Assembly: GCA_001414485.1 (NCBI GenBank) | Contig: LLEY01000300.1 | Coordinates: 1 to 43,698, forward strand | DNA length: 43,698 nt | Source: Calycina herbarum | Taxonomy: Eukaryota; Ascomycota; Leotiomycetes; Helotiales; Pezizellaceae | Direction: 5' to 3' | Part shown: positions 1-10,382 of the stretch, piece by piece | Numbering within the stretch: the stretch's first letter is position 1 | Layout: each line of letters begins with the position of its first letter | The notes under the pieces: model-generated | Told to the model about the DNA's origin: nothing | The model's database searches: none | What the model saw: the letters and a program-made list of their open reading frames with translations, nothing else | Position numbers and translations under genes: made by a program

Positions 1-1182
1 ATGAATACAGGGGTAATTTTAAGCGAATCGTTAGTTATAGCTAGTAAGCGTTTAAAATTTTCAATATTACTTATTTATATAGTAATAAAGTAGATTTTTT
101 AATTTTATTAATTTTTATTAAGAATTACAGATTTTTACTAGGGTTGCACAGACGTTTTTTGTATGTATTTTTAGTGGGCGACTCGATGATAAACCACGTT
201 ATTCTGTTTAGCTAACTTAATTGTTCTAAACTTTCTAGAATAATTGAAGGAAATAAAGATTACTCGGATGAGTTGCTATACTTTATACTTTTGAAACGTT
301 TTCAGCTTTAGTTGCTTAACTTAATTAGTTGCAATACTCGAGGATAATATGATTTAATAGTTAGATATACTAGACTTACTATAAAGTAGTAATATAATTA
401 GTGACTTCCAGTTACTTGTTAGGTTTCAGAAGAATGTCACTTGAACACTTCTTGAGATATATACAATGTAAAGTCTAAAAGAGTAGGATTGGTTCATTAG
501 GGAGCTTTGGGCAATTGAAAGAACTCAAGCAACGAATCTTCTCGTAAAGTTTCATTACTTGTATGATGAATGAAAACTGTCTCCCGCACTTGGAAGAGTT
601 GGGTCTAGAAAAACTCAGCTATCTGGAAGTTGGGAAGTTCATTTCTGCCTTCGGGTTTTTGTCAAGTTCTATTGTGTTCCATCGCACAACTGTAGGAAGC
701 AGAATTTCACAGAAGGATTTTCTGCCAACCAGTCTGGGAGAATTTTTATGGTGCGGGTATGAAATCTCCAAATTGTCTGGCTACTTTCTAGGTTACGTCA
801 TTCACATAATTGGACTACCTATTCCGAGCAACTATTCTGGACTGCGTACTTCTCTTGTTCCACAAAGGCTGCTGGTCACATTCTTGGAGTCGAAATGCCG
901 TGACTTTATGAATTTATGGTTCTCACACGTGTTCAACTGTCAAGCGATTGGAAAAATAAAGTGACACCTAGCTCACCAGTATCAACGGTATAGTGCAGTA
1001 AAAGCAAGAGCAGGTTTGAGGTTGGGTGGTCTGGTCATTTGGTAGAGAGGAAAGCGCGACGGGGTGCTGGAGGCTGCAGCTTCCATTTACGGAACGATAG
1101 AACCTTATTTCCTGTCCCTCTCATCACCTCTTTACTTCAACACAACAACAATGAAAGCACAGAACAAGCTCAGCATCGAAAG
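1..1182. other. AT-rich gene-poor stretch
   Basis: The first 480 bases are strongly AT-rich with many A/T runs and stops in all frames, the look of old transposon or RIP-altered DNA. A 133-codon open frame on the plus strand (563-964) shows no motif, signal peptide or family resemblance I recognise and is not offered as a gene. Bases 965-1182 probably hold the promoter and leader of the gene that starts at 1183. Confidence 0.5.
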
Positions 1183-2435
1183 ATGGCACGTAAACGTTCC
1201 TTCGAATACAAAAAACGCCGGCTAGAACGACGCAAGAATGGGCGTGAACGCGAAGATTCTGTAAGTAACATCCCATCGACGCGCAACTTTTCGACTTCTG
1301 AACTAATGATGCGTAGGAGAATGCCTGTTGTATGACACCATCTCAATCCGGAGAGAAGTTAATCCCGTCGACCTCGTTCGCGGCATCCCAGGAGCCAGTT
1401 CTTCTGGTAAGTAGATTCTATTTGCAAGCATTGGGTCATCTGATTGATCGCGTGTGGAAGCAAACTCCAAACCCATCTATAAACACATCTACAGAGCCAA
1501 CTTCAAACGAAAGCACAACCCCAACGACAATTCAATCACAAGAGAAAAAACCACGAAAGGTCTCAAAACGTACGAAACCACCGAGATTGTCTCATCAGAA
1601 GGTTCCCAAAACTCTAAAATCTACTGCACCTCCGAACTTCACTCTTTTTCAAAAGCTTCCAGCTGAAATGCGCGAAAAAATCTGGGGTTTCGTTGCCTCA
1701 ATGCAACCACGGCTCGTCATTATTCCACAATCGTTCCAAATGTACCCCGTCACAGCCCATGTCTGTTCGGAGAGCCGCGCTTTTGTATACAGGGGTTACC
1801 ACGCCTTCAAAGATCCAGACAATGAACGAGGACCGGCCATCTGGATCAATCTTCGTTTCGATACCATTTATCTTAATATACCAAGCCTCCGCGATCATGT
1901 TGGCACATTTGCTTCCACGAGCTCCAGCTCTTACCGCGACACGGAACTTTACCAGGAGCTTTTACCTTACAGCAAGCTTCTAAGCTCTGCCAAGTACGTC
2001 TCTATTCCGATCACTTGCGCAAAGTTTACCAAATTGTCGGCTGTTGGCAAATTGTTGGCGCAGGAAAGAAAAGCCAAAGCTGCTCAAAGAACTAAACCCA
2101 GGCGGCTGGTTGTTGATAGCAATGTATCCTTTTGGAACATGATGGCGCATTTTTGCCCGGAGGCTCGAGTGGTACATGTTGTTGCCGGTATTTGGGTGAA
2201 CATTCGGTTTGATAAGGAACCAAGGCTTCAGTCCGATGATAGCTATCTTCATTCCCGCCTTGTAAAGAGAAGGTCCATCTGGAGAAGGGGCGACGTGGTA
2301 CTAGACTTGTCTGCCTTTTGGGGCAAGCAAAAGGCTGGGGTCAAGAGATCAGTTACGGCTTTTTGGGTCAATGGTTTCTTTGCGGCGCTCAAGGAGAATT
2401 ACTGGTTTGTTGACGCGCCCTCCATCTACATGTAA
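1183..2435 (+). CDS. 2EXR-domain protein, two or three exons
   Basis: Unknown cellular role; the family is expanded in fungi and resembles F-box-like proteins. I join exon 1 (1183-1260, a very basic start, MARKRSFEYKKRRLERRK) to an exon from 1317 to the stop at 2435, removing a 56-nt intron 1261-1316 (GTAAGT, branch ACTAAT, GCGTAG); phase is kept and about 398 residues result. The 2EXR core starts near residue 130 with FTLFQKLPAEMREKIW and continues through VCSESRAFVYRGY, the usual LPxExRxxIW and CxESR signature. The 100 residues before it are low-complexity, Ser/Thr/Lys-rich and probably disordered. A second possible intron (1407-1460, GTAAGT to GAAG, exactly 54 nt) lies in frame, so 18 residues may be optional. 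The family call is recognition from memory; the splice sites are read from the sequence. Confidence 0.8.
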
Positions 2436-3714
2436 TCGAAGGGGTTATCATTGATGCGACATGACCATGGGGCAGAATTTCATCACGAGAAGTGCATTCT
2501 TTATGGAGCGATTCCAAATGTCGAATATAAAGGGCATGCTGCAAGAAAAAACATAGGAGGCTATTTAGCGGGCATAGATATCTCGAAATGTAGCTACTTT
2601 TACAATGGGGATTGATTTCATGGGGAATATTTCCAGTGCTAGGAAGAGTTTGAATTGCAAGTATCGTATCATCTGATTACGACATGATCTTGGTTTCATT
2701 TTGAGTCCCCAAAATAACGCCACTTGAGGAGAATTGTTTTCAGTGAACTAGTTTGCTTGCCGACTCGCTCTGCATTATATCCGCCAAATCTAGAGAGATA
2801 AGTCTTAGCCTTCGTGATTATTTAGGGGTCATGGCATACTCATAAGCTTGCCTCGCTTTCCATTTTCAGTGTCGAGGATTACTTTGGGGCTGGAGTAAAT
2901 AAGACGAGCAACCATCAGAATCATCATTTGAAGGATTTCACGTGGGCTTTTCTCCTCGGTCATTGCTCCGCATACTGTGTCCCTTTTTACTTGAATAAAT
3001 TATAGGTCCTTTTCTCAGGGTAGACTCGTAACCTCGATATCTTTAGTTATTCTTAGTTGCTGATTTTTTATGTTTCAAGCCAGTTAGTACGATACTCAGT
3101 CGAGTGGGTAGGTGTCTATAGAGTATGGAAGCTCTAACAATGCCGTTCGGACATAAATCGGCTTTTGGGGTAAGCGAAACCTCCTGGACACTTCAAGAAT
3201 TCTATCCTCATGGTCCATCGTATATTCGAAGTATATAATTCAGGAGGAGATCTAGAATGATTGATTCTATTTGTTTTAGGATACAGTATAGTATCATTCA
3301 ATGGTAATTGTTCAGGTGTACCTTGAGCGATGGCACGTCTTGTTACAAGTTCGCGATCTCTCTAGCTGCCTAATAAACTCAGCCAGAAGTAAATATCTAG
3401 GAGTACATATTTCTAACTAATCGAGCGTATGTATCAGGAGGCAAGATGTGTTTGTGAATTCTTTGATAATATCAACCAATGCACATAACATAAAGTTCTT
3501 GACACGAGTCAGCATTGTTACAGGTATTTGACTTCTTTCAGGACTGTTTTAACTACCCATAGAAAGTACAGATTGAGTTCTTCCTAGAAATAGGTTTCAT
3601 TCGCATCATCTCTGTGCAATCGGGGAAGTTTCTGGTTGTTATTAGTGACGCTTCAGCATGGAAGAAATCTGTTCGTAATCGATACAGGAAATTTCCTCGA
3701 GAACACTATTACAT
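2436..3714. other. intergenic, no gene seen
   Basis: About 1.3 kb with no convincing reading frame on either strand. The first 200 bases are presumably the 3' untranslated region of the 2EXR gene. I see no transposon ends, tRNA or strong hairpin here. Confidence 0.4.
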
Positions 3715-3770
3715 TTAACATGTGAGAGCACAAGCAACTTCGGACCGAAATCCACTTTTATGATACTGAG

Positions 3771-3860
3771 CATAATGATACCGAGATACTTTGAAGGAAC
3801 AAGTGGAACTTTGGAAAACAAAATGTTGGCCTCGCTTAACCTCCCTACCTAACTTCGATT
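3771..3860. repeat. diverged copy of the sequence that ends the Clr5-ankyrin gene
   Basis: This stretch aligns by eye with 6975-7070. Both carry, in the same order, a TACTTTGAAGG/TACTTCAAAGA block, AAGTGGAA(C/A)TTTGGAA, then CTCGCTTAACCTCC followed by (C)CTCAACTTC-like bases. The second copy lies at the stop codon of the Clr5-ankyrin gene. A weaker third match (TTTGGAAAACAA...TTGGCAACTTCGC) is at about 4693-4740. Confidence 0.5.
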
Positions 3861-4195
3861 CCTCTCGCCCTTTGAATAGAAAGTTTTTTCTGCGCGATAA
3901 TTTAAAGTCCATCTGAGATAGGTCGGACTCGAGGTGGGCTCCTTTACGGGCCTCCACGAGTTCGACATCTTAGCCAGGTCGCTCCTTCCTCTATTTTCCT
4001 CAACTCTCGGCTGCCAAACTGGTATTCTGACGCGTGTCACCGCCCGCTGCATAGTTCAAGTAGCCACCTTATATTGACGCCCGCTCGTCAACTTATACCT
4101 GTGACCCGAATATCCTGCGCTCCACTCCGAAATTTAGTAAAGAGTAAGCATACCATTTTTTAAAAACTCCGATACATATCCCTCTCAAATTCACC

Positions 4196-4444
4196 ATGAG
4201 CTGTGATCTGGAGGGTCGGCGAGGGAATCGACGAGCTCCTAAGGTCTCCCACCAGGCCATATTAGAGGCTGGTTGGACGGAGAAGTCGGACATCTACTAT
4301 CTGGGTTACGTTATTAAGAGCATGATCTACGGCAATACTCTTATCACTACGGTTGTGGATTGGGATGTTCCAGCTCCTTTGGATGTTGTAGTGGAAACCT
4401 GTATCCGTGTCTCAGCAAGAAGAGCAAATAATATTGAGGTTTAG
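4196..4444 (+). pseudogene. relic of a protein kinase C-lobe
   Basis: An 82-codon open frame reads as the second half of a fungal Ser/Thr kinase-like domain and nothing else. It begins at a DFG-like site (CDLEGR, residues 3-8), has a degraded APE motif (RAPK, residues 13-16), then GWTEKSDIYYLG (about residues 26-37), which matches subdomain IX with its invariant Asp, and closes with VPAPLDVVVETCIRV, like the helices of subdomains X-XI. Upstream bases contain no glycine loop, VAIK lysine or HRD catalytic loop in any frame, so the fragment cannot be an active kinase. The APE to APK change fits decay. Kinase assignment is from motif order; whether any of it is transcribed is unknown. Confidence 0.6.
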
Positions 4445-4777
4445 TATAGATAGGAAATTTATTTTTATTATTGAACGAAGCCTCGATAGACGAGATGATA
4501 GATTGGACTTGTTATACAAGTGGTAGAAGGGTTTTTGGTCTGTTTCACATTGATAAGGGAGATGATAAATACGACAAAATGATCGAGCACACCAGAAATT
4601 TTCTTATACCTTCGCAACGATGACACTCGGACTAGGATTCGACATGTAGTTCGATAAAAACAAGTGTAGCACTACCCTGGGCCAGTAAGGAAAATTTGGA
4701 AATTTGGAAAACAATACCATTGGCAACTTCGCCAGCTTAATGACGCCCAGTAAGTATCGTTTCCCCTCGCCTTACTT

Positions 4778-6104
4778 TTATATACCCAATTTGAGTCTTT
4801 TATTCCCCTTGTTGCGCTCTTTCTTCTTCCTTTTCTCATCCTTCTCCAACTCATCCTCATCTGTCGAATCCTCTGTTGTCAGGAGAGAAGCTTTAGAGTC
4901 ACCAAATGACGCTCTTTGAATCGCTTGAAATAGGATTGAAGGTGTCCTTGTAGGTATGATTTTCAGATGAACCTGAAAATCCCCAGTATGAACACGATAC
5001 GGATCGTCGAACTTCTGCAGATATTCAGGTGTAAGTTCTGCAGAAAATTGTTGTGTTGGAAGACGTGGAGCAGCTTTCTTTCAAGGAGAAGGACGTGTAT
5101 AGCGAGTAGTTTGGGGTTGATGCTGGGCCACAAAAAGGGTTACCTAAATCTCAGTCAATATTAATGAAACCTCAACGAGGATTTTTCACCTACATGATAT
5201 CGTGTAGAACCAGCAGCTTTTTGTTCATTTGCTAACTGTCCAAGACCGATGAGGATAGCCGCGTATAGTGGGTCGAAGCCGAAGTTTCCAGGCGGCGTCC
5301 GAAAAGCTCTCTTTCTGCCTTTCAGCTTGTTACGCTCTTCAGAAATCCAACTCTCATCAATATGCTCATATGTACGGTAGGCGTGACGTTTTATCGTAAA
5401 AGATTAGAGGTATTGCAATATCTGCGACCACATGGCGATTGTATCGTAAGTCGAGGAAATTTACTTCACAATATTAGGTTAATTTTGTGTATATATACAG
5501 TGGACAAAATATACCTAGGAGCTCTTGCACCAGTTATCATTTCTGAGAGTAGAATGAAAAGTTGCCGTATAAGCTTGTCCCTCATTCTCTCTACGCATAT
5601 TCGGATGTGTCGAGAGGTTTCCTGGACTAGATCCTATTTAACCCCATTTTGAAGAGCTATTTCCCTCATGACTGTGTCCCTTATGACTGTGTCCCTTATG
5701 ACTTTGTACTCGAGGCTGGAGGAAGACGACACGGGGTTGTAGGCAACGTTGCGTAAATGCTTAGCTGTCCACTGAAGAGGATGAAGGTAAAGATTTCTGT
5801 TGCCTTCCAAGAATAATATGCTGTAGATCGATCCCGGGTCTGCTCGGCCCCTATTTTGGATATAGGGGCCCATGGTGTTATTTTGGTCGTTCTTTTCGAG
5901 GCATTGGTGTCGTTGTTGTTGCGCTGCTGGCATAGTCTAATCGTTCCTTGAGCCGTCTTTAGTATTGCGTCTGGCGGGAGAACGATATTGAAACAAGAGG
6001 AACTTCGCGTTCGCACCAGTGGGCTTTTGTGGCGGAGGATGTATAGAAGTCAGTTGTGCTTGGTGGTGGTGGCTGGGCAGCCTAGGTTTTGTTTGCTCCA
6101 TCAT
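4778..6104 (-). pseudogene. decayed gene of an unnamed fungal protein family
   Basis: A coding relic readable only after splicing. The best part runs from about 5395 to 5194 and contains FRTPPGNFGFDPLYAAILIG; it then joins 5143-4778 across a 50-nt intron (5193-5144, GTAGGT...TTTAG, phase 0). The second exon holds ELTPEYLQKFDDP and an acidic-to-basic tail (STDEDELEKDEK) ending at the stop 4780-4778. One in-frame TGA at 5083-5081 interrupts it, as a CGA to TGA change would. A plausible N-terminal exon starts at ATG 6104 but stops at a TAG near 5940, and 5400-5640 shows no matching frame. I recall the RTPPG-FG-P-YAA-L pattern from fungal hypothetical proteins but know no function. It is at best a recently silenced gene. 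Confidence 0.5.
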
Positions 6105-6359
6105 TAACAGCAGGTGCTTGGCGGTTTCTGGAAAAAGAAAGTAGTTGAACTACCTAAATAACCCAATCAAGCTCCGTCAAGCGGAAATTAGATCTCTCCT
6201 TTTACGACCGCATCTACTCAATATTGCTTTTATCGCTAAATTTGTACCTAGGTAAACATTCTAAACACTCACTCTTGAAGTTCTCCCCTTGCAAAATCGG
6301 GTTTCAATAGCAAGAGATAGGGGTTCCTTGCAATTGAAGAAGGGGCATAGTTATCTCCT

Positions 6360-6620
6360 CCCTCTGACCAGATTATCAGGCCAAAGACAATGCCAGTTTT
6401 GAAAGTCTATGACCTGGAAGCCCAGCAAGAAGGTTTGCTTCGACACCATAGCTGCTTAACATCTAGAAGGTAGGAGACCAGCCAGTTTCGGCAGCTATTT
6501 TTAAAAGCCTTGTCGACAATGCCTGACATGTTAGGTTTCTAATAGAGAGAAAGCTCCTCAAAGATGTCGCAGGCATGTAGGTCGCAATCTTTTCTATGAA
6601 GCTAGTTCCCCTTTATGAGA
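6360..6620 (-). pseudogene. fragment of an ankyrin-gene paralogue
   Basis: This segment aligns by eye with 9090-9330 inside the Clr5-ankyrin gene, in the same orientation. Shared blocks include the AGCCCAGCAAGAAG/AGCCTAGCAAGAAG pair, TTCGGCAGC(T/G)AT, CC(T)TGTCGACAATGC and GC(A/T)GGCATG. In the intact copy this encodes the helical region around STRFLNIAAEQGW. Here small gaps and substitutions destroy the frame, so it is a non-coding remnant. Its position just beyond the 3' end of the parent gene suggests an old tandem duplication of which only pieces remain. Confidence 0.6.
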
Positions 6621-6974
6621 TGAAGAATCGTTTAAGGGGATCTGAGCAGCTGTGATCCTATAAAAAAAGGCATTTATTCAAATAATTGTATGCGACTTAC
6701 GAACTACTTGAGAAGTCGGAGAGCATAATGGTACAAAATATGTATTCTGAGAGATGACACGCCCTCTTGTAGGTTCTCCCTATTTCTATCTCTCTTCTTC
6801 AATATAAGCTTTCTTTAATTCCCTTCTCAGTAATGGGGAAAATTTACTGTTGTAGGTGACTTTTTGGTATTGAACAATGCCGGTCAAAGGAAGTAACTGA
6901 TGCGAGAGACTTCCACAGGACTCTACTGCATGGTTACCACACTCAAATGGCCATTCAAACTGTAATTTGCATGA

Positions 6975-7066
6975 GACTACCTAAATACTTCAAAGAAAAA
7001 GTGGAAATTTGGAACAAGAAGAAATCCCAATCTCGCTCGCTTAACCTCCTTCCTCAACTTCATTGC
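6975..7066. repeat. 3' flank repeat of the Clr5-ankyrin gene
   Basis: Partner of the copy at 3771-3860. It abuts the stop codon of the Clr5-ankyrin gene, so the repeat was probably carried along when that gene or its 3' end was duplicated. Confidence 0.5.
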
Positions 7067-10000
7067 CTATAACCCTCCGATATGAGACCTAATCAGAGCC
7101 GAAACAGCCCAATGACCCTCAAGCTCTGCAAGTCGAATCGCCTCATCAAATCCTAGCGTTCCATCTTCCGTTTTATTACTGCATGCACCGGCATTGAGAA
7201 GTAACTGAACCATGTCCAGACGGCCATGCTCTGCCGCTCCATCAAGTGCATTCCGACCCTCTTTAATAGCACCATCAGCATTGACGTCAGCCCCAGCGTT
7301 GAGAAGCAACATTGCAGCTTTCATTTGGCCTCTGATGGCAGTAGCTTGAAGTGCGGTCACTCCATACTCAATTCCAGCTCTAGCATTGACATCCGCACCT
7401 CTACTCAGAAGGAGTTCAATCGGAGCGATGTAGCTTTCGTCAGCGCTTCGGTCACAGGCCGCTTGTAGGGCTGTTCTTCCAAAACAAAATCTCCCAGCCG
7501 GTGCATTTATTTCTGCGCCTTTTTCTAAGAGACATTCAATGAGTTCTGTATTACCTTTTGATGCTGCCGCTTGCAGTGGCGTCTCGTCATAGGAATCCCT
7601 TGCAATTTGGTTGACGTCCGCTCCAGCTTCAATAAACTTGCATATGAGGTCCTTTGAATCAGAATATGTGATCAATCTGGTCAGGGCTGAATTTGTCCTT
7701 GGTTCATGGGAGATTCTAGGTGAAGCCCGGTTGTCTAAAAGAAACCGAAACATCTCGAGTCGTTCCGGGATGCCCGGACTGTACGGTAGTGTATAATAAC
7801 AGGATTCGAATATCGTCTCTATGAGGTATACCCTTTCGTCTGGAACTACTGCCGCGCCAGCGTTGATAACAAGGTCAACGATTTCCCGATTTCCTCCACG
7901 TAATGCATAGTTAAGAGTCGTCAAGCCTTTCAGCTGATTTGGAGGTGGATTAGGGTCTGTGCCAAGTTTGATGAGATACTTGACTGACTCAGGAGAAGGT
8001 TTTTTCATTGCAACTTGAATTGGATACCGTCCTCTCCGACCGGGTGAGTTGATATCAACAAAGTTTTGGCAAAGAAAATTAATGACGTCGAGGTCGTAAG
8101 CTTTGATTGCAACCTGTAAGAAGTTTAAATTGAAAAGTTCAGAGTTTGCCCCCAATTCAAGTAAACACTCTAGCATTGCCACACTCGGAACGTCTCCCCA
8201 AGACTTTATTCTAGATAAGAGGGGACTTCCAAGTCCTACACCGGCCTCTACTAGAATCGAAACTGTTTCTTTGTCCTCGGTTTGTAAGGCACAAAACAGA
8301 GCCTCTGGGCCGTATTCTTCAAGATCAGTTCCGCCATTGTTAATCAAGAACTTGAGGATGTCAACGCTCATTGAATTTCGACAAAGGTAATTCGACAAGT
8401 TCATGGCCATACCGTTCTCTACCAAAACGTTGGCTACAGCCCAATCATTTAATTCGACTGCTACATTCAAGGGCTGCACTCAAAATCCTCATCGTCCTCA
8501 TCGTCCTCGTCGTCCGCGTAGAATATACCTTGGAAAGGGTCGATCTGCTCTGCGAGAAGTAGTTTTATCTCTGAGTTGACACCTTTCCGCATGAAACAAC
8601 ACAGAGCATGGGCAATCTCTTTGTTCCACTGTTTTAGGTTCGTCTCTTCGCTATAATCATCGAGATAGTTTCTGACAGCTTCGAGGCCGTCCTCTGCTGC
8701 CCCAATTAGTCCAAAAGCGGAAAAGTACTCGACGGCTGCCGGATTTGAGTCTAAGAGTATGGTATGTAGATCAATGCTGCCGTTGCTCAAAGACCACTCA
8801 AGTGGAGTCTGACCGCGAATCTTCAACTTGTCAAAATTGAATTTTCCGTCAGATAGTAACAGGACTTTTTCTAGCTCATTGTCACCAGCCGCTGTAACGA
8901 TTGTATCAGCCAGTTGACATCTCATCCAATAAGACGTGGGTCCATATATCGCGCCAACTTTAAGCAAGTTTCTGGCAATACTGGGAAATCCTTTTTCAAA
9001 CGCAAGACATAAGGGGCTCTCGTCCATTGAGCAAAGAGCTTGGTTTACATATGCACCGTGTGAGATCAGAAGCTCAGCGATCTCTTCTCTCTCACTAGCT
9101 CGATTGGTCCGGGAAAGGGTCCGTTGTAAGAGTCTAAAGCCGGGGAGCCTAGCAAGAAGCTCGGAATCAATGCCATGTTTAATCATTAATTGAATAACAG
9201 AAGCCCAGCCTTGTTCGGCAGCGATATTTAAAAACCTGGTCGACAATGCTTGAACTGTTGAACTTCTTGCAGAGAGGATGTTTTTCAAAAGTGCTGCAGG
9301 CATGCTTTCCGCGATACTCTCCAGAACCTTAGATATTTCATAGTTTGAAAGTGAATTGTTCGAGATGAGGTATAGAATAACTTCTGCGATTTTTTGGCCA
9401 GTCGCACCTGGATAGTTTGTATTTGATGGCCTTGGAATGAGTGATTGAAATCTATAAACAAATGACTCCGGGGTAAGGAAAAGCATACCTTTGACCACAT
9501 GGCCGAGGTACTCTCCTTGAGCGAAAGTGTTGTGTGGTGGTCCGAAAGCAGTCCCGAATCGTTCAAAAAAAGAATGAAAAGGTAGGTTGTGCAATAGGGC
9601 CGCAGAAATACCATCAATAGTATGGGCTGAGTCAAGATAAGGTGGCATGCCAAAGAGGTTGGAAAGGATAGAGCTTGCTTCCCCAGACGGGGACCCGCTA
9701 GTCATAAATCCAAGTTGTCCAAGGTTCCCGAGAACTTATGTAGCTTCTTTAAAGTTATGTTAGGAGTGTAAACAGTTTAGTGGAGAAATAACTCACGGAG
9801 CGGTATTCCAATATGGTGATAGCTGGAGGCATTTCCCTCAAAATTTAATTTTCGAGGTGAGATTGTGGGACTGAGATTCGGCGTTCTTATGTTGATTCCT
9901 GGGGGCAATTTTGGGCTTTTGTCTATAATGCGGGTTGATTAGTGGTGTAATCAATAACAATGTTTTGGGGTATAATCACTTCCGCAGAACTGGCTCGATG

Positions 10001-10382
10001 AAATGTACCGATTTCTTCCAATTTCTTTGCTGACTGTTTTCGGGTTGATGGGTCGCCCATTCAGTAGGACTTCAGTCCTCTTTCCAGATTTTGCTCTTTT
10101 GGATGCATGGTACTCAATACAAGGCCAATCTTTCCTCTTCAAATTCTTTTTGAGCCCCTACACACTGAACTTGGACTCGTATTTGTACTTGCTGCCTCTG
10201 GGTTAGTACTCTCATTGCGGCTAAGCGATAACTTCAATAGAAACCACTTACGAGGCATTGAATGAGTGGTTCTGCTCCATGAACTGTCGAAGTTCGTTCA
10301 ATGATCGGTCTTCTTCGAGAAAAAGGCGCTGAATGAGGACTTTGTGCTGTTCCCAGGCATCGTCGCTGACGTGCTCCTCCAT
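7067..10382 (-). pseudogene. Clr5-domain ankyrin-repeat protein, broken twice
   Basis: Spliced model: exon 1 10382-10252, exon 2 10197-9980, exon 3 9922-9797, exon 4 from 9733 to the stop at 7067. The introns (54, 57 and 63 nt) have GTAAGT/GTGATT/GTGAGT donors and CTAAC/CTAAT branch sites, and every phase agrees. The N terminus is a Clr5 domain (DDAWEQHKVLIQRLF, then HSFNAS, then GLKKNLKRKDW), probably DNA- or partner-binding. The rest, from 9705, is helical and ankyrin-rich (for example TPLQAAASKGNTELIECLLE and TALQATAIRGQMKAAMLLL). Two lesions are visible. At 10160-10158 a TAG stands where Clr5 domains carry a conserved Trp. At about 8480-8530 the frame shifts inside a GAC/GAT/GAG repeat coding for Asp/Glu, directly before an ankyrin repeat (QPLNVAVE). 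A 5'GT...TGCAG3' pair spans the second break (8528-8474), but its phase does not fit. Without lesions the protein would be about 1000 residues. Confidence 0.75.

Noticed and set aside
563..964. 133-codon plus-strand frame near the left edge
   Set aside because: No motif, splice partner, start context or family resemblance; sits beside low-complexity DNA.
5634..6016. Two overlapping minus-strand frames of about 100 codons
   Set aside because: They overlap each other and the relic gene at 4778-6104, and neither continues into the recognisable exons by phase.
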